From Candidatus Hydrogenedentota bacterium (GTDB lineage Bacteria; Hydrogenedentota; Hydrogenedentia; Hydrogenedentales; SLHB01), in contig JAPLKX010000094.1 in the NCBI GenBank assembly GCA_026387845.1, forward strand, positions 1-27,466: a DNA stretch of 27,466 bases. Reading direction: 5' to 3'. This document shows, one piece after another, positions 1-7,447 of this stretch. Under the pieces are notes generated by a model. The model did not search any database. It was not told the DNA's origin and saw only the letters and a list, made by a program, of their open reading frames with translations. How positions within the stretch are numbered: position 1 is the stretch's first letter; each line of letters begins with the position of its first letter. Position numbers and translations under genes: made by a program.

Positions 1-261
1 CGAGTTGGCACGGCCAAAATAGATCATCTGCTGAAACAACTGGCCCGGCCCGATCTCGAGAATTTCCCGCCCCGTCAACTCACAACCCATCGCGCCCGCC
101 ACAACCCGTACAACCAGGCGCAGGCGCTCCACCATCACCCCCACACGCGGCCCCGGATCCTCCAGCGAGTTTCGGACGCCGCTCACCACGTCCACCACCC
201 GCTGGCGCAAACCCGCCCGCAGCGACGTATATGATCGTATGTCAGAACCCAAGTTTCCCAT
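1..261 (-). CDS. SAM-dependent methyltransferase, N-terminal part (cut by window edge)
   Basis: The minus strand is open from an ATG at 261 to the left edge, giving 87 residues without a stop. Near the end it reads GREILEIGPGQ (about residues 65-75), the glycine-rich motif I that binds S-adenosylmethionine in class I methyltransferases. The preceding 60 residues look like a helical leader. The rest of the catalytic domain lies outside the window, so the substrate cannot be inferred. A purine-rich AAGGG sits only about 2 bases before the ATG, so the start is tentative. The gene diverges from the enolase-superfamily gene at 594. The family call rests on one motif in a fragment. Confidence 0.6.
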   Translation of the reverse strand, partial: MGNLGSDIRSYTSLRAGLRQRVVDVVSGVRNSLEDPGPRVGVMVERLRLVVRVVAGAMGCELTGREILEIGPGQLFQQMIYFGRANS

Positions 262-593
262 CGCCCTTGGCAACGGTCGCCAAAAGCAAACTATTCCGGA
301 AGAGTCATAGACAGCACATCGGAGCCGCAACTAAAAGGTACCCAAACCTGTCATTCCGAGGAGCGCTGGCCAGTGACCTTCTTTCTCTCACCAGAGCCGT
401 GAACACAGCGCGACGTGAGAATCTCCTCGGTAAAAACAGTGGCGCCCCAAGAGGTCTTGTCCCTCTGCGCCCCTGCGTTGCGTAAAGCTTCGCACTTCGC
501 ACTTCGCACTTCACACTTCGCACTTCATACCCGGTTTCGGTTGCGGCCCCGCCGCGCTGTGTTCTTTGCGTTCTTTGTGGTTAAAAGGGAAAC
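262..593. repeat. Gene-free stretch with degenerate tandem repeats and a 12-bp inverted repeat
   Basis: No convincing gene lies between the divergent starts at 261 and 594; the short open frames are repeat-derived. About 487-530 holds a run of the near-tandem unit CGCACTT/CACACTT. GAACACAGCGCG (401-412) is the perfect reverse complement of 553-564, about 140 bp away. The right arm leads into TTCTTTGCGTTCTTTGTGG just before the downstream ribosome site. Sequences of this style look like mobile or dispersed non-coding repeats. No promoter could be identified with confidence. Confidence 0.5.
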
Positions 594-1973
594 ATGTCAA
601 AACCTACCGACGTGCGGCCGCTGGATGCTTTTCTTTACTTCCTGCCGGTGACGACGCGCGTCCCGCTGAAGTTCGGGCCGGAGACGCTGACGAGCGTGAC
701 GTGCGCGCGGGTCCGGTTGCGCGTGGGGACTTCGGCCGGCGAGTTTTGCGGGTGGGGCGAGACGCCGCTGAGCGTGCAGTGGGTGTGGCCGGGCGCGTTG
801 AGTTACGAGGAGCGGCACGAGGCGCTGAAATCGCTGTGCGTGCGGTTGGCGCGCGCCTGGAGCGGGTTTAAGTGCGTCGGCGACGCGATGCAGGTTGGCC
901 ATGCTTTTCAGCACGACCAGTTGCCGCGCGCGCTGGCGGAGGCCAACGCCGAACGGGCGGGGCGCGAGCCGATCCCATGGCTTGCGGGTCTTGTTTGCTG
1001 CTCGGCGTTCGACATTGCGCTGCATGATGCATGGGGCGTCGCCGCGGGCCGGCCCGTGTACGAGATGTACTCGCCCGAATTTCTCAACGAGGATCTGTCG
1101 GCCTACCTGGAGCCGCGTCAAACTTTCGCGGGCAAATGGCCGCGCGATTTCCTCGTGTTTCCACGGCCGAATGCGCTGCCCGCATGGCACCTTGTCGGCG
1201 GTAAAGACCTGATTTTCCCAACGGACGAAGGTGAGCGCCCAAAGGACGGCTATCCCGTCCTGCTCGAAGACTGGATCCAGCGCGACGGGTTGAAATGCCT
1301 CAAGGTAAAACTGCGCGGTGACGACGCCGGATGGGACTACGACCGGCTCGTGAACGTAGGCCAAATGGGACTCGGTAACGGCGTGGAGTGGTTCAGCACG
1401 GACTTCAACTGCACGGTCTCTGATCCGCGGTACGTCAACGAGATCCTTGATCGGCTCAAACGAGAGCACCGGCGTATCTGGGACGCGATCCTGTACGTGG
1501 AGCAGCCGTTTCCATACGATCTCGAGTCGAACCGGATTGACGTGCGGTCCGTGTCGGCGCGCAAGCCGCTGTTCATGGACGAGAGCGCGCACGATTGGCG
1601 GCTCGTCCGGCTTGGCAGAGAATTGGGGTGGACGGGCGTCGCGCTCAAGACGTGCAAGACGCAAACCGGCGCGCTGCTCAGCCTGTGCTGGGCAAAAGCC
1701 CACGGGATGTCTCTCATGGTGCAGGATCTGACCAACCCGATGCTGGCACAGATTCCGCACGTCCTGCTTGCGGCCCACGCGGGGACCATCATGGGCGTCG
1801 AGACCAATGCGATGCAATTCTATCCCGAGGCGTCGCTGCCCGAGGCACGCGTCCACCCGGGGCTGTATCAGCGGCGCAACGGCCAAATCAGGCTCGACAC
1901 GGTGTCCGGCCCCGGTTTTGGCTACCGACTGCAGGAAATCAAGCGCGAGCTGCCCGAAATAATAAGTATATAG
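594..1973 (+). CDS. Mandelate racemase / muconate lactonizing enzyme family protein (enolase superfamily)
   Basis: The 459-residue protein has the layout of the enolase superfamily: an N-terminal capping domain (about 1-150) and a TIM-barrel domain. Enzymes of this family abstract a proton next to a carboxylate with the help of Mg2+, usually to dehydrate or epimerise sugar acids. Visible family features are a K-x-K pair (K237, K239) for the catalytic base strand, D270 and N272 in STDFN, E303 in YVEQPF and D329/E330 in MDES as candidate metal ligands, and K352/K355 at the opposite side of the barrel. It is longer than typical members (about 370-400) because of an insert around residues 160-225. 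The purine-rich AAAAGGGAA precedes the ATG closely. Together with the isomerase-like gene at 2268 it suggests sugar-acid catabolism; the substrate is unknown. Confidence 0.85.
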   Translation: MSKPTDVRPLDAFLYFLPVTTRVPLKFGPETLTSVTCARVRLRVGTSAGEFCGWGETPLSVQWVWPGALSYEERHEALKSLCVRLARAWSGFKCVGDAMQVGHAFQHDQLPRALAEANAERAGREPIPWLAGLVCCSAFDIALHDAWGVAAGRPVYEMYSPEFLNEDLSAYLEPRQTFAGKWPRDFLVFPRPNALPAWHLVGGKDLIFPTDEGERPKDGYPVLLEDWIQRDGLKCLKVKLRGDDAGWDYDRLVNVGQMGLGNGVEWFSTDFNCTVSDPRYVNEILDRLKREHRRIWDAILYVEQPFPYDLESNRIDVRSVSARKPLFMDESAHDWRLVRLGRELGWTGVALKTCKTQTGALLSLCWAKAHGMSLMVQDLTNPMLAQIPHVLLAAHAGTIMGVETNAMQFYPEASLPEARVHPGLYQRRNGQIRLDTVSGPGFGYRLQEIKRELPEIISI

Positions 1974-1986
1974 CCCCTGCGCAAGC

Positions 1987-2069
1987 ATGTGGACGCGACG
2001 TCCCCGTCGCGTCATGTCCAAGACCGCAGCCTCGGGGATGGCAGTGAAGCGGCGGGGACGCCGCTTCAC
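1987..2069. repeat. Composite palindromic dispersed repeat, copy A
   Basis: Two palindromes lie side by side. The first, 1987-2015, is built on GGACGCGACGTCC/GTCGCGTC. The second, 2044-2069, has arms GTGAAGCGG and CCGCTTCAC around CGGGGACG. The same design recurs at 7364-7447 and 8680-8748, always between genes. Here it separates the enolase-family gene from the next co-oriented genes, where it could fold in RNA and act as a processing or termination structure. An 85-codon frame that starts inside the repeat is probably not used; the more likely gene starts at 2131. Confidence 0.75.
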
Positions 2070-2130
2070 GGGGCTGGAAACGGGGTTTCGGGGCTGTTAT
2101 GATGGCTGCAACAAGGTGCGGGTGAATAAG

Positions 2131-2244
2131 ATGATTTATTACTACGTTTACATGGCGTTGCTGGTGACGTCGCTGGTGCTGTGGATCATCATCGCGGTCC
2201 GTGAGGATGGCGGTGAGAACGGCGATACCAAACAGGGCGACTGA
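2131..2244 (+). CDS. Small single-pass membrane protein (37 aa), hypothetical
   Basis: From ATG 2131 the frame encodes 37 residues: a hydrophobic helix of about 22 residues (roughly 3-24, rich in Tyr, Leu, Val and Ile) followed by a charged tail. AAGGTG at about 2114-2119 could serve as the ribosome site. A longer frame runs upstream to 1987, but that part is translated palindromic repeat, so the internal start is preferred. The gene ends 23 bases before the sugar-isomerase-like gene and could be co-transcribed with it. No family is recognised; the TM helix is the only functional clue. Confidence 0.45.
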   Translation: MIYYYVYMALLVTSLVLWIIIAVREDGGENGDTKQGD

Positions 2245-2267
2245 AACCGCCGGACGGGAGAATTCTG

Positions 2268-3050
2268 ATGCTGAAGCTGTCGCCGTGCGTCGAGATGTTG
2301 TGGAAGGACGTGCCGTTCCCGGAGCGTATCAGACGGGCGGCCGCCGTCGGGTACAAGGCCTACGAGTTCTGGAGTTGGTGGGACAAGGACCTCGACGCCA
2401 TCGAGCGCGCCGCGAAAGACGCCGGCCTGGCAACGGCTGCCTGTTGCGCAAACACGCCGTGGTCGGGCGAGGACTCGATGGTAAACAAAGGCTCCGCCAA
2501 GAAAGTCGCAAAGGCTGTTAAAGATTGCATCCCGGTAGGCAAACGCCTCGGCTGCACGACGTTCATCATCACGACGGGCAACGAACTCAAGGACGTTCCG
2601 CGGGACGAGCAGCACAACGCGTGCGTCGCTGCCATGAAGGCCGCGGGGAAAGTCGCAGAAGACGCCGGGCTGACGCTGGTGCTTGAACCGCTCAACGTGG
2701 TTGTCGACCACAAGGGCTATTACCTCTCGTCGTCCGCGGAAGCATTTCAGATGATCAAAGAAGTCGACAGCCCTGCGGTCAAGATCCTGTTCGACATCTA
2801 CCACCAGCAGGTGGGCGAAGGCAATGTGGTCAGAAACATCACGCGGAACATCGACAAGATCGGCCATTTCCACGTGGCCGACAATCCTGGCCGAAACGAG
2901 CCCGGCACCGGCGAGATGAATTACGAGTTCATCCTGAGCCAGATCGCCGGGTCGGGCTACGCGGGCTATATCGGCCTCGAGTTCAGCGCCAGCGATCCCG
3001 CCCGTACCGACGACATCATGCGCGACGTCCTCCGCCTCGCCGAAGTCTGA
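2268..3050 (+). CDS. Hydroxypyruvate-isomerase-like TIM-barrel protein
   Basis: This 260-residue protein matches the size and motif order of the xylose-isomerase-like TIM-barrel family, closest in pattern to hydroxypyruvate isomerase (Hyi), which interconverts hydroxypyruvate and tartronate semialdehyde. The likely metal ligands and catalytic acids are E140 (LVLEPLN), D176 (LFDIYH), H202 (GHFHVAD) and E238 (IGLEF), close in position to those known for Hyi. A GGAG ribosome site lies about 8 bases before ATG 2268. No signal peptide is visible, so it is cytoplasmic. With the enolase-superfamily gene upstream it suggests sugar or sugar-acid breakdown. Sugar epimerases share the fold, so the exact reaction is not certain. 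Confidence 0.8.
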   Translation: MLKLSPCVEMLWKDVPFPERIRRAAAVGYKAYEFWSWWDKDLDAIERAAKDAGLATAACCANTPWSGEDSMVNKGSAKKVAKAVKDCIPVGKRLGCTTFIITTGNELKDVPRDEQHNACVAAMKAAGKVAEDAGLTLVLEPLNVVVDHKGYYLSSSAEAFQMIKEVDSPAVKILFDIYHQQVGEGNVVRNITRNIDKIGHFHVADNPGRNEPGTGEMNYEFILSQIAGSGYAGYIGLEFSASDPARTDDIMRDVLRLAEV

Positions 3051-3100
3051 TAGTTAACGTGGCCGGCTGACCGGCGCTCAAGCGTGGGAAAGGTTCTGTC

Positions 3101-4168
3101 GTGACAACTACAACTCGCTGCATGGCAGTTTTTCTGGCCTTGTCGCTGCTCGCGCCGGGTGCGTTTGCGCAACCCCCTGCCTCGCCCGACATTGATACGC
3201 TGGCAAAAGAGGTCGCCGACAAAGGCGGGCTTGTTTACGGCGCGCGGAGCGAGAACGGGACGTGGGACCTGTTCCTTTCGCGCCCCGACGGGTCGCAGCG
3301 GCGCAACATCACCAACACGCCCGATGCCGAAGAAGCGGCGCCCAGATTCTCGCCCAATGGGACAAGGCTGCTGTACCGGCGCATGAAACGGGGCACGGAA
3401 ATCAACCACGACAAGTGGGGCTTTCAAGGCGAACTGATCCTGGCGGGCGGTGACGGATCCAATCCGGTGGCGTTTGGCGGCGAGGGCGAGTATCCGTGGG
3501 CGTCGTGGTCGCCAGACGGACGGCAGGTCGTATGCCTCTTCCCCAAAGGAATCAAGGTTTACGATTTGAATTCAAACTCCGTGACACGCGAGTTTGCGAG
3601 GCAGGGCATCTATCAGCAACTGTTCTGGTCGCCGGACGGCAAGTGGTTTTGCGGTGTCGCCAACAACCAGGGGGAGTCGTGGACGGTTGTGCGCGTGGAC
3701 GCGGCATCGGGCGAGGTTAATCCGGCGCGCAAATACCAGAATTGCACGCCGGACTGGCATCCCGACAGCAACCACATCATCCTGTCGTCGCGGCCGGCGG
3801 GACAGCCGGGCGCGCGCGGGTATGGGTATACGCAGTTGTGGATGGTGTCGGGCGACGGCGCCGAGCAACAGCTTCTGTACGGCGAGGACGGGTCGCACAT
3901 TTATGGCGGGGCGTTTTCACCCGACGGCCAGTACGTCATCTTTACCAAAGGCCCAAAGGATGGCAGCGGCGCCGAAGAGGCCGGCGCGCCAATTTGTATC
4001 ATCCGCACCAAAGACACGCCCATGATCACCGGCGAAAGCGTTGAGCTGCGAAAGCTGCATCCCGCCACGAAAAGCGGGCCGGTCCTCACGCTCGAAAAAG
4101 GCTGGGAACCTCACTGGGCCTACTTTCTTTCTGGAGAGAAAGAACGTAGGCAAAGAAAGACCGAATAA
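3101..4168 (+). CDS. Secreted TolB/WD40-like (PD40) beta-propeller protein
   Basis: The protein starts at GTG 3101 (GGGAAAGG lies 7 bases upstream) or at the ATG seven codons later. A signal peptide ending near AFAQ (about residue 24) predicts export. The body has repeated PD40-type strands with the signature (F/W)SPDG: RFSPNG, SWSPDG, FWSPDG, DWHPD and AFSPDG, roughly one every 45-60 residues. This is a TolB-like propeller, usually a protein- or glycan-binding scaffold rather than an enzyme. The last dozen codons are not propeller-like. They are encoded by a hairpin repeat (4119-4150), so the original C-terminus may have been replaced. The ligand is unknown. Confidence 0.8.
   Translation: MTTTTRCMAVFLALSLLAPGAFAQPPASPDIDTLAKEVADKGGLVYGARSENGTWDLFLSRPDGSQRRNITNTPDAEEAAPRFSPNGTRLLYRRMKRGTEINHDKWGFQGELILAGGDGSNPVAFGGEGEYPWASWSPDGRQVVCLFPKGIKVYDLNSNSVTREFARQGIYQQLFWSPDGKWFCGVANNQGESWTVVRVDAASGEVNPARKYQNCTPDWHPDSNHIILSSRPAGQPGARGYGYTQLWMVSGDGAEQQLLYGEDGSHIYGGAFSPDGQYVIFTKGPKDGSGAEEAGAPICIIRTKDTPMITGESVELRKLHPATKSGPVLTLEKGWEPHWAYFLSGEKERRQRKTE
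4119..4150. repeat. Hairpin repeat forming the 3' end of the propeller gene
   Basis: CCTACTTTCTTTCT (4119-4132) and AGAAAGAACGTAGG (4137-4150) form a 14-bp stem with one mismatch around the loop GGAG, followed by CAAAGAAAG. The unit resembles a hairpin repeat commonly seen in intergenic DNA of other GC-rich bacteria. Here it is translated as the last residues of the beta-propeller protein and ends 18 bases before its stop codon. It may also stall or protect the transcript. Confidence 0.6.
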
Positions 4169-4187
4169 ACGATGGAGTTGACTGCAA

Positions 4188-4685
4188 TTGTCCACAATGT
4201 CCACCGTGTCCACTGAACTTGGAATACTAACCAGATTCGAAGTGCTCAGCGCGTGCTTGCTGGCTCTTTTGCCGTGCGTGGGTTGCGGCAAAACAGCAGA
4301 GTCTGTGCCGAGCAAGGTGTCGCAGGTTGGCACAACGGAAGTGACGGCGGTTCTAGAGGAGGTGCGGGGCGAGTTTGTAAACCGCGCCAATTACGACTAC
4401 GCGTTTGTGATGAAATACAAGGTGAAGGCGGTGCATCGGGGATCGGTCGAGGGCGACACGATCTACGTCGCCCATTACAACCCGCAGAAGGCGCGGTCCT
4501 CTGCCGCCGACGCGCGCGTCCCCGACATTGGCGGCAACGTGACGCGGTTTCGGCCGGGCGACGTCCACCGGATCGCGCTCGAGGCCCCCATCGACGACTA
4601 TTACATGGGCGGCATCATCAACCGGTATTTCGACGAGTACAAGGGCGTCATCTATTGGGCCGTATGGACCGATGATGCCCAATAA
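4188..4685 (+). CDS. Putative lipoprotein, hypothetical (165 aa)
   Basis: A hydrophobic stretch (about residues 19-32) leads to VGCGK, where C33 could be lipidated; the -3 position is a Cys, so the lipobox is not classical and simple export is also possible. The mature part of about 130 residues has alternating strands (KYKVKAV, DTIYVAHY, GVIYWAVW) but no family that I recognise. The start is uncertain. The frame opens at TTG 4188 with GGAG 11 bases upstream, an ATG follows at 4197, and this stretch carries three 9-base steps of the repeat TGTCCAC. The gene lies 19 bases after the propeller gene and 52 before the acyltransferase gene. Confidence 0.6.
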   Translation: MSTMSTVSTELGILTRFEVLSACLLALLPCVGCGKTAESVPSKVSQVGTTEVTAVLEEVRGEFVNRANYDYAFVMKYKVKAVHRGSVEGDTIYVAHYNPQKARSSAADARVPDIGGNVTRFRPGDVHRIALEAPIDDYYMGGIINRYFDEYKGVIYWAVWTDDAQ

Positions 4686-4737
4686 AATTGGGTCGAATGA
4701 GAATTCGGCCGAACAATAATTCCATGGCACGGTCGTA

Positions 4738-6147
4738 ATGGTTTTCACCTCGCAGATTTTTCTATTTTATTTCCTGCCGCTGGTTCTGGGGATCTACTAC
4801 GCGCTGCCGAAATCGTCCGAGTGGCGCAACTTCTTTCTGCTGGGCGCGAGCTACATCTTTTACGGCTGGTGGAACCCGTGGTTTGTCCTGCTGATGCTGT
4901 TCGCGACGGCAGTTAATTACACCGGCGGCTGGATGATTTCGCGTGCGCCCCACGGCTCTGCCCGCCGAAAATGGGCGCTGGCGGGTTCGGTTGCCGTCAG
5001 CCTGGGCACGCTCGGCTTTTTCAAATACTTCATGTTCTTCGAGTCGAACCTGAACACGGTGCTTTCATGGGTGGACGGGCCGACGCTCGCGGTGTTGCAG
5101 GTGACGCTGCCCGTCGGCATCTCGTTTTACATTTTCCAGAGCATGACGTACGCGATCGACATCTACAGGGGCGATGCGCCGCCCGCGCGGTCGTTTGCGG
5201 ATTTTGCGTGTTTCGTGTCGTTGTTTCCGCAACTGGTGGCGGGGCCGATTGTCCGGTACAACACAATCGCGGCGCAACTGGTTCAACGCGACCACACGCT
5301 GGAACGGTTTTCGTCGGGCTCGGCGTTGTTCATTCTGGGCTGCGCCAAAAAGATCCTGCTGGCCAACGTCGTGGGCGGCATAGCCGACTCCGCGTTTGAA
5401 TCCGAGGCGCCCGGCGTGATTGACGCCTGGTTTGGCGTGGCGGCGTACGCGTTTCAGATCTATTTTGACTTTTCGGCCTACTCGGACATGGCCATCGGGC
5501 TGGGCCGGATGCTTGGTTTCGAGTTCCTCCGCAATTTCGACTCGCCGTACCGGTCCGCCAGCATCACGGAGTTCTGGCGGCGGTGGCACATCTCGCTCTC
5601 GACGTTCCTGCGCGACTACCTCTACATCCCGCTGGGCGGGAACCGGCGCGGCGAGCGGCGCACGTATATCAACCTGGCCATCGTAATGTTGCTGGGCGGC
5701 CTGTGGCACGGCGCCAACTGGACGTTCGTGGCGTGGGGCGGTTACCACGGGGCGCTGCTTGCGTTCGAAAGGTGGCGGGGCAAGCGGGGCATAGTGAATT
5801 TTTTGCCGCGGCCCGCGCAGATTGCCTCGACGTTTGTGCTGATCCTGTTTTCATGGGTGCTGTTCCGGTCGCCGGGACTCGTGGACGCCGGCCGCTACTT
5901 CGGCGCGATGTTCGGGCTGAACGGCGGCGGGGCCATAGCGCCGCTGCTCGCCGCTGAGTTGTACTCGCCGGGCCATTTGGTACTGATGGGTTTGTGCGCG
6001 GCGCTCGCGTTCCAGCCCGTGCAGGCATACGACCTCGCGAACGAGGTTACGTGGCCGAAGACAGTCGCGCTGGCAAGCCTGTTCGCCGCGACGGTCGCCG
6101 CCATGTTTACGCAATCGTTCAACCCGTTTCTTTACTTTCAGTTCTAG
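4738..6147 (+). CDS. MBOAT family O-acyltransferase (AlgI-like)
   Basis: The 469-residue polytopic membrane protein carries the hallmarks of AlgI/DltB-type MBOAT enzymes, which move acyl (usually acetyl) groups across the membrane onto secreted polysaccharide. Motifs in order are PVGISFYIFQ (125-134), DFSAYSDMAIG (244-254), EFWRRWHISLSTFLRDYLYIPLGGNR (278-303 region) and LWHGANWTF (322-330). H324 is the expected catalytic histidine; H284 and H337 are also conserved-looking. About 9-11 hydrophobic segments are visible. The downstream gene encodes the matching AlgJ/AlgX-like SGNH-type protein, so the pair probably acetylates an exopolysaccharide or cell-surface glycan. No polymer synthase is nearby. 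No strong ribosome site is seen before ATG 4738. Confidence 0.92.
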   Translation: MVFTSQIFLFYFLPLVLGIYYALPKSSEWRNFFLLGASYIFYGWWNPWFVLLMLFATAVNYTGGWMISRAPHGSARRKWALAGSVAVSLGTLGFFKYFMFFESNLNTVLSWVDGPTLAVLQVTLPVGISFYIFQSMTYAIDIYRGDAPPARSFADFACFVSLFPQLVAGPIVRYNTIAAQLVQRDHTLERFSSGSALFILGCAKKILLANVVGGIADSAFESEAPGVIDAWFGVAAYAFQIYFDFSAYSDMAIGLGRMLGFEFLRNFDSPYRSASITEFWRRWHISLSTFLRDYLYIPLGGNRRGERRTYINLAIVMLLGGLWHGANWTFVAWGGYHGALLAFERWRGKRGIVNFLPRPAQIASTFVLILFSWVLFRSPGLVDAGRYFGAMFGLNGGGAIAPLLAAELYSPGHLVLMGLCAALAFQPVQAYDLANEVTWPKTVALASLFAATVAAMFTQSFNPFLYFQF

Positions 6148-6213
6148 AATCTTTGTTCGCGATATCCGCGCACAATGCGTCGATGTTGGTTTAAGGTCGC
6201 GAACAAAAATTCT
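6146..6213. promoter_or_regulatory. 17-bp inverted repeat between the AlgI-like and AlgJ-like genes
   Basis: AGAATCTTTGTTCGCGA (6146-6162) and its near-perfect reverse complement (6197-6213, 16 of 17 positions) flank a 34-base loop. The left arm overlaps the stop codon of the acyltransferase gene and the right arm ends 34 bases before the next start. In RNA this would be a strong stem without a following U-run, so an mRNA-processing or stability element is more likely than an intrinsic terminator. A DNA operator is also possible. Confidence 0.5.
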
Positions 6214-6247
6214 GAATGCGGCTTCTTAGCCGCCTTAGGACTTGACA

Positions 6248-7354
6248 ATGACTCGGACTCGGCTGCCTCAACTGGGGCTCGTGCTGGTGCTGCTGCTCGC
6301 GATATGCGCGGTCGGGCTCATCCAGGTGGTTGCGGAAACCACCGGCGCCGCCACGCCGCAACTGCTCGACCTGTTCCGCAGGACGCCGACCGCCGCCGGC
6401 CTGCGGGCGTATGAGACGGATCTTGAACAAAACTCGTGGTGCGGCAACAGGATTCGCGTCGCGACGCAGCTCGCGGCATTTGTCACGTTCCGCGATCTCG
6501 GCGCTAAAGCCCTCATAGGCCGGGACGGCTGGCTGTTTTATCGTCCGGGCCTCGAATACGTGCTTGAACCGTGCGACGGCTTGGCCGAGGCCGCGGCGGC
6601 CATTGTAGCGTTCCGCGATGCGTTGGCGGAGCGTGGAATCAAGCTGCTGGTCGTTCCCGCGCCGGAAAAACCGAGCATCTATCCCGAACGTCTGGGACTC
6701 TTCGCACAGGGGCTGAAGAAACCGATGGCGACGCATACGACGCGCCTGATCGAGACACTCCGCAATAACGGCGTCGAGTGCACCGACTTGTTCTCGACCT
6801 TTGCGGGCGCGTCCGGAAAGCCGCTCTACCTGGTGCAAGATACGCACTGGGCGCCTGGCGGCATGCGGCTCGCCGCTGAAACGGTTGCCCGGCGGCTGGC
6901 GGAGCTGGGCTGGGTGTCGCCGGGGCAGGCGGTTTACGATTTGAAGCCGGTAAACCTGTTGCGGCAAGGCGATATCGTGGAGATGGTGCAAAACCCCGCG
7001 ATCGCGGAACGATTCGAGCCGGAGCCCATCGTGTGCGAGCAGGTAATCGACGCAGAACAGACGCCGTACAAAGACGCGGCCGAGTCGCCGGTGCTGGTGC
7101 TCGGCGATAGCTTCTTGCGCATCTATGAGCGCGACGAACCGGGGGCTGCGGGATTTGTGGCGCATCTGGCGCGCGAGTTGCGCATGCCGCTGGCTTCGAT
7201 CATCAACGACGGCGGCGGATCGACCCTCGTGCGGCAGGAACTTTACCGGAAGCCTGAATTGCTCAAGGGCAAGCGCGTCGTTGTTTGGGAGTTCGCGGAG
7301 AGAGATATCCGGTTCGGCGTGGAAGGCTGGCAGCGCGTGCCGCTGCCGGAATGA
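6248..7354 (+). CDS. AlgJ/AlgX-like SGNH-type acetyltransferase partner
   Basis: The start is ATG 6248, with AGGA 7 bases upstream; a TTG two codons earlier is less likely. The 368-residue protein has an N-terminal membrane anchor or signal (about residues 7-28) and an extracytoplasmic domain. Catalytic signatures of the AlgJ/AlgX fold are DTHW (D198, H200) and GDSF (S288), the SGNH-like Ser-His-Asp set used to acetylate polysaccharide. The segment GRDGWLFYRPGLEY (about 91-104) also matches this family's N-terminal part. It follows the AlgI-like gene, and the two likely act together: AlgI passes the acetyl group across the membrane and this protein delivers it to the polymer. Confidence 0.85.
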   Translation: MTRTRLPQLGLVLVLLLAICAVGLIQVVAETTGAATPQLLDLFRRTPTAAGLRAYETDLEQNSWCGNRIRVATQLAAFVTFRDLGAKALIGRDGWLFYRPGLEYVLEPCDGLAEAAAAIVAFRDALAERGIKLLVVPAPEKPSIYPERLGLFAQGLKKPMATHTTRLIETLRNNGVECTDLFSTFAGASGKPLYLVQDTHWAPGGMRLAAETVARRLAELGWVSPGQAVYDLKPVNLLRQGDIVEMVQNPAIAERFEPEPIVCEQVIDAEQTPYKDAAESPVLVLGDSFLRIYERDEPGAAGFVAHLARELRMPLASIINDGGGSTLVRQELYRKPELLKGKRVVVWEFAERDIRFGVEGWQRVPLPE

Positions 7355-7363
7355 GCAGCCGTT

Positions 7364-7447
7364 CGTAGACGCGGCGTCCCCGCCGCGTCAATTCAACGCA
7401 CGGGCTTCTTGTTCTGGAATTAACGCGGCGAGGACGCCGCGTCTACG
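7364..7447. repeat. Composite palindromic dispersed repeat, copy B
   Basis: The outer arms CGTAGACGCGGCGTCC (7364-7379) and GGACGCCGCGTCTACG (7432-7447) are a perfect 16-bp inverted repeat, and each half is itself palindromic around GGCGTCC/GGACGCC. It is the cleanest copy of the family also present at 1987 and 8680. It sits between convergent genes and could stop transcription from both sides. Its right half supplies the last nine codons and stop of the URO-D-family gene. Confidence 0.85.

Noticed and set aside
597..2069. 490-codon open frame on the minus strand
   Set aside because: It is the opposite-strand shadow of the enolase-superfamily gene, rich in Arg, His and Pro, and has no recognisable domain.
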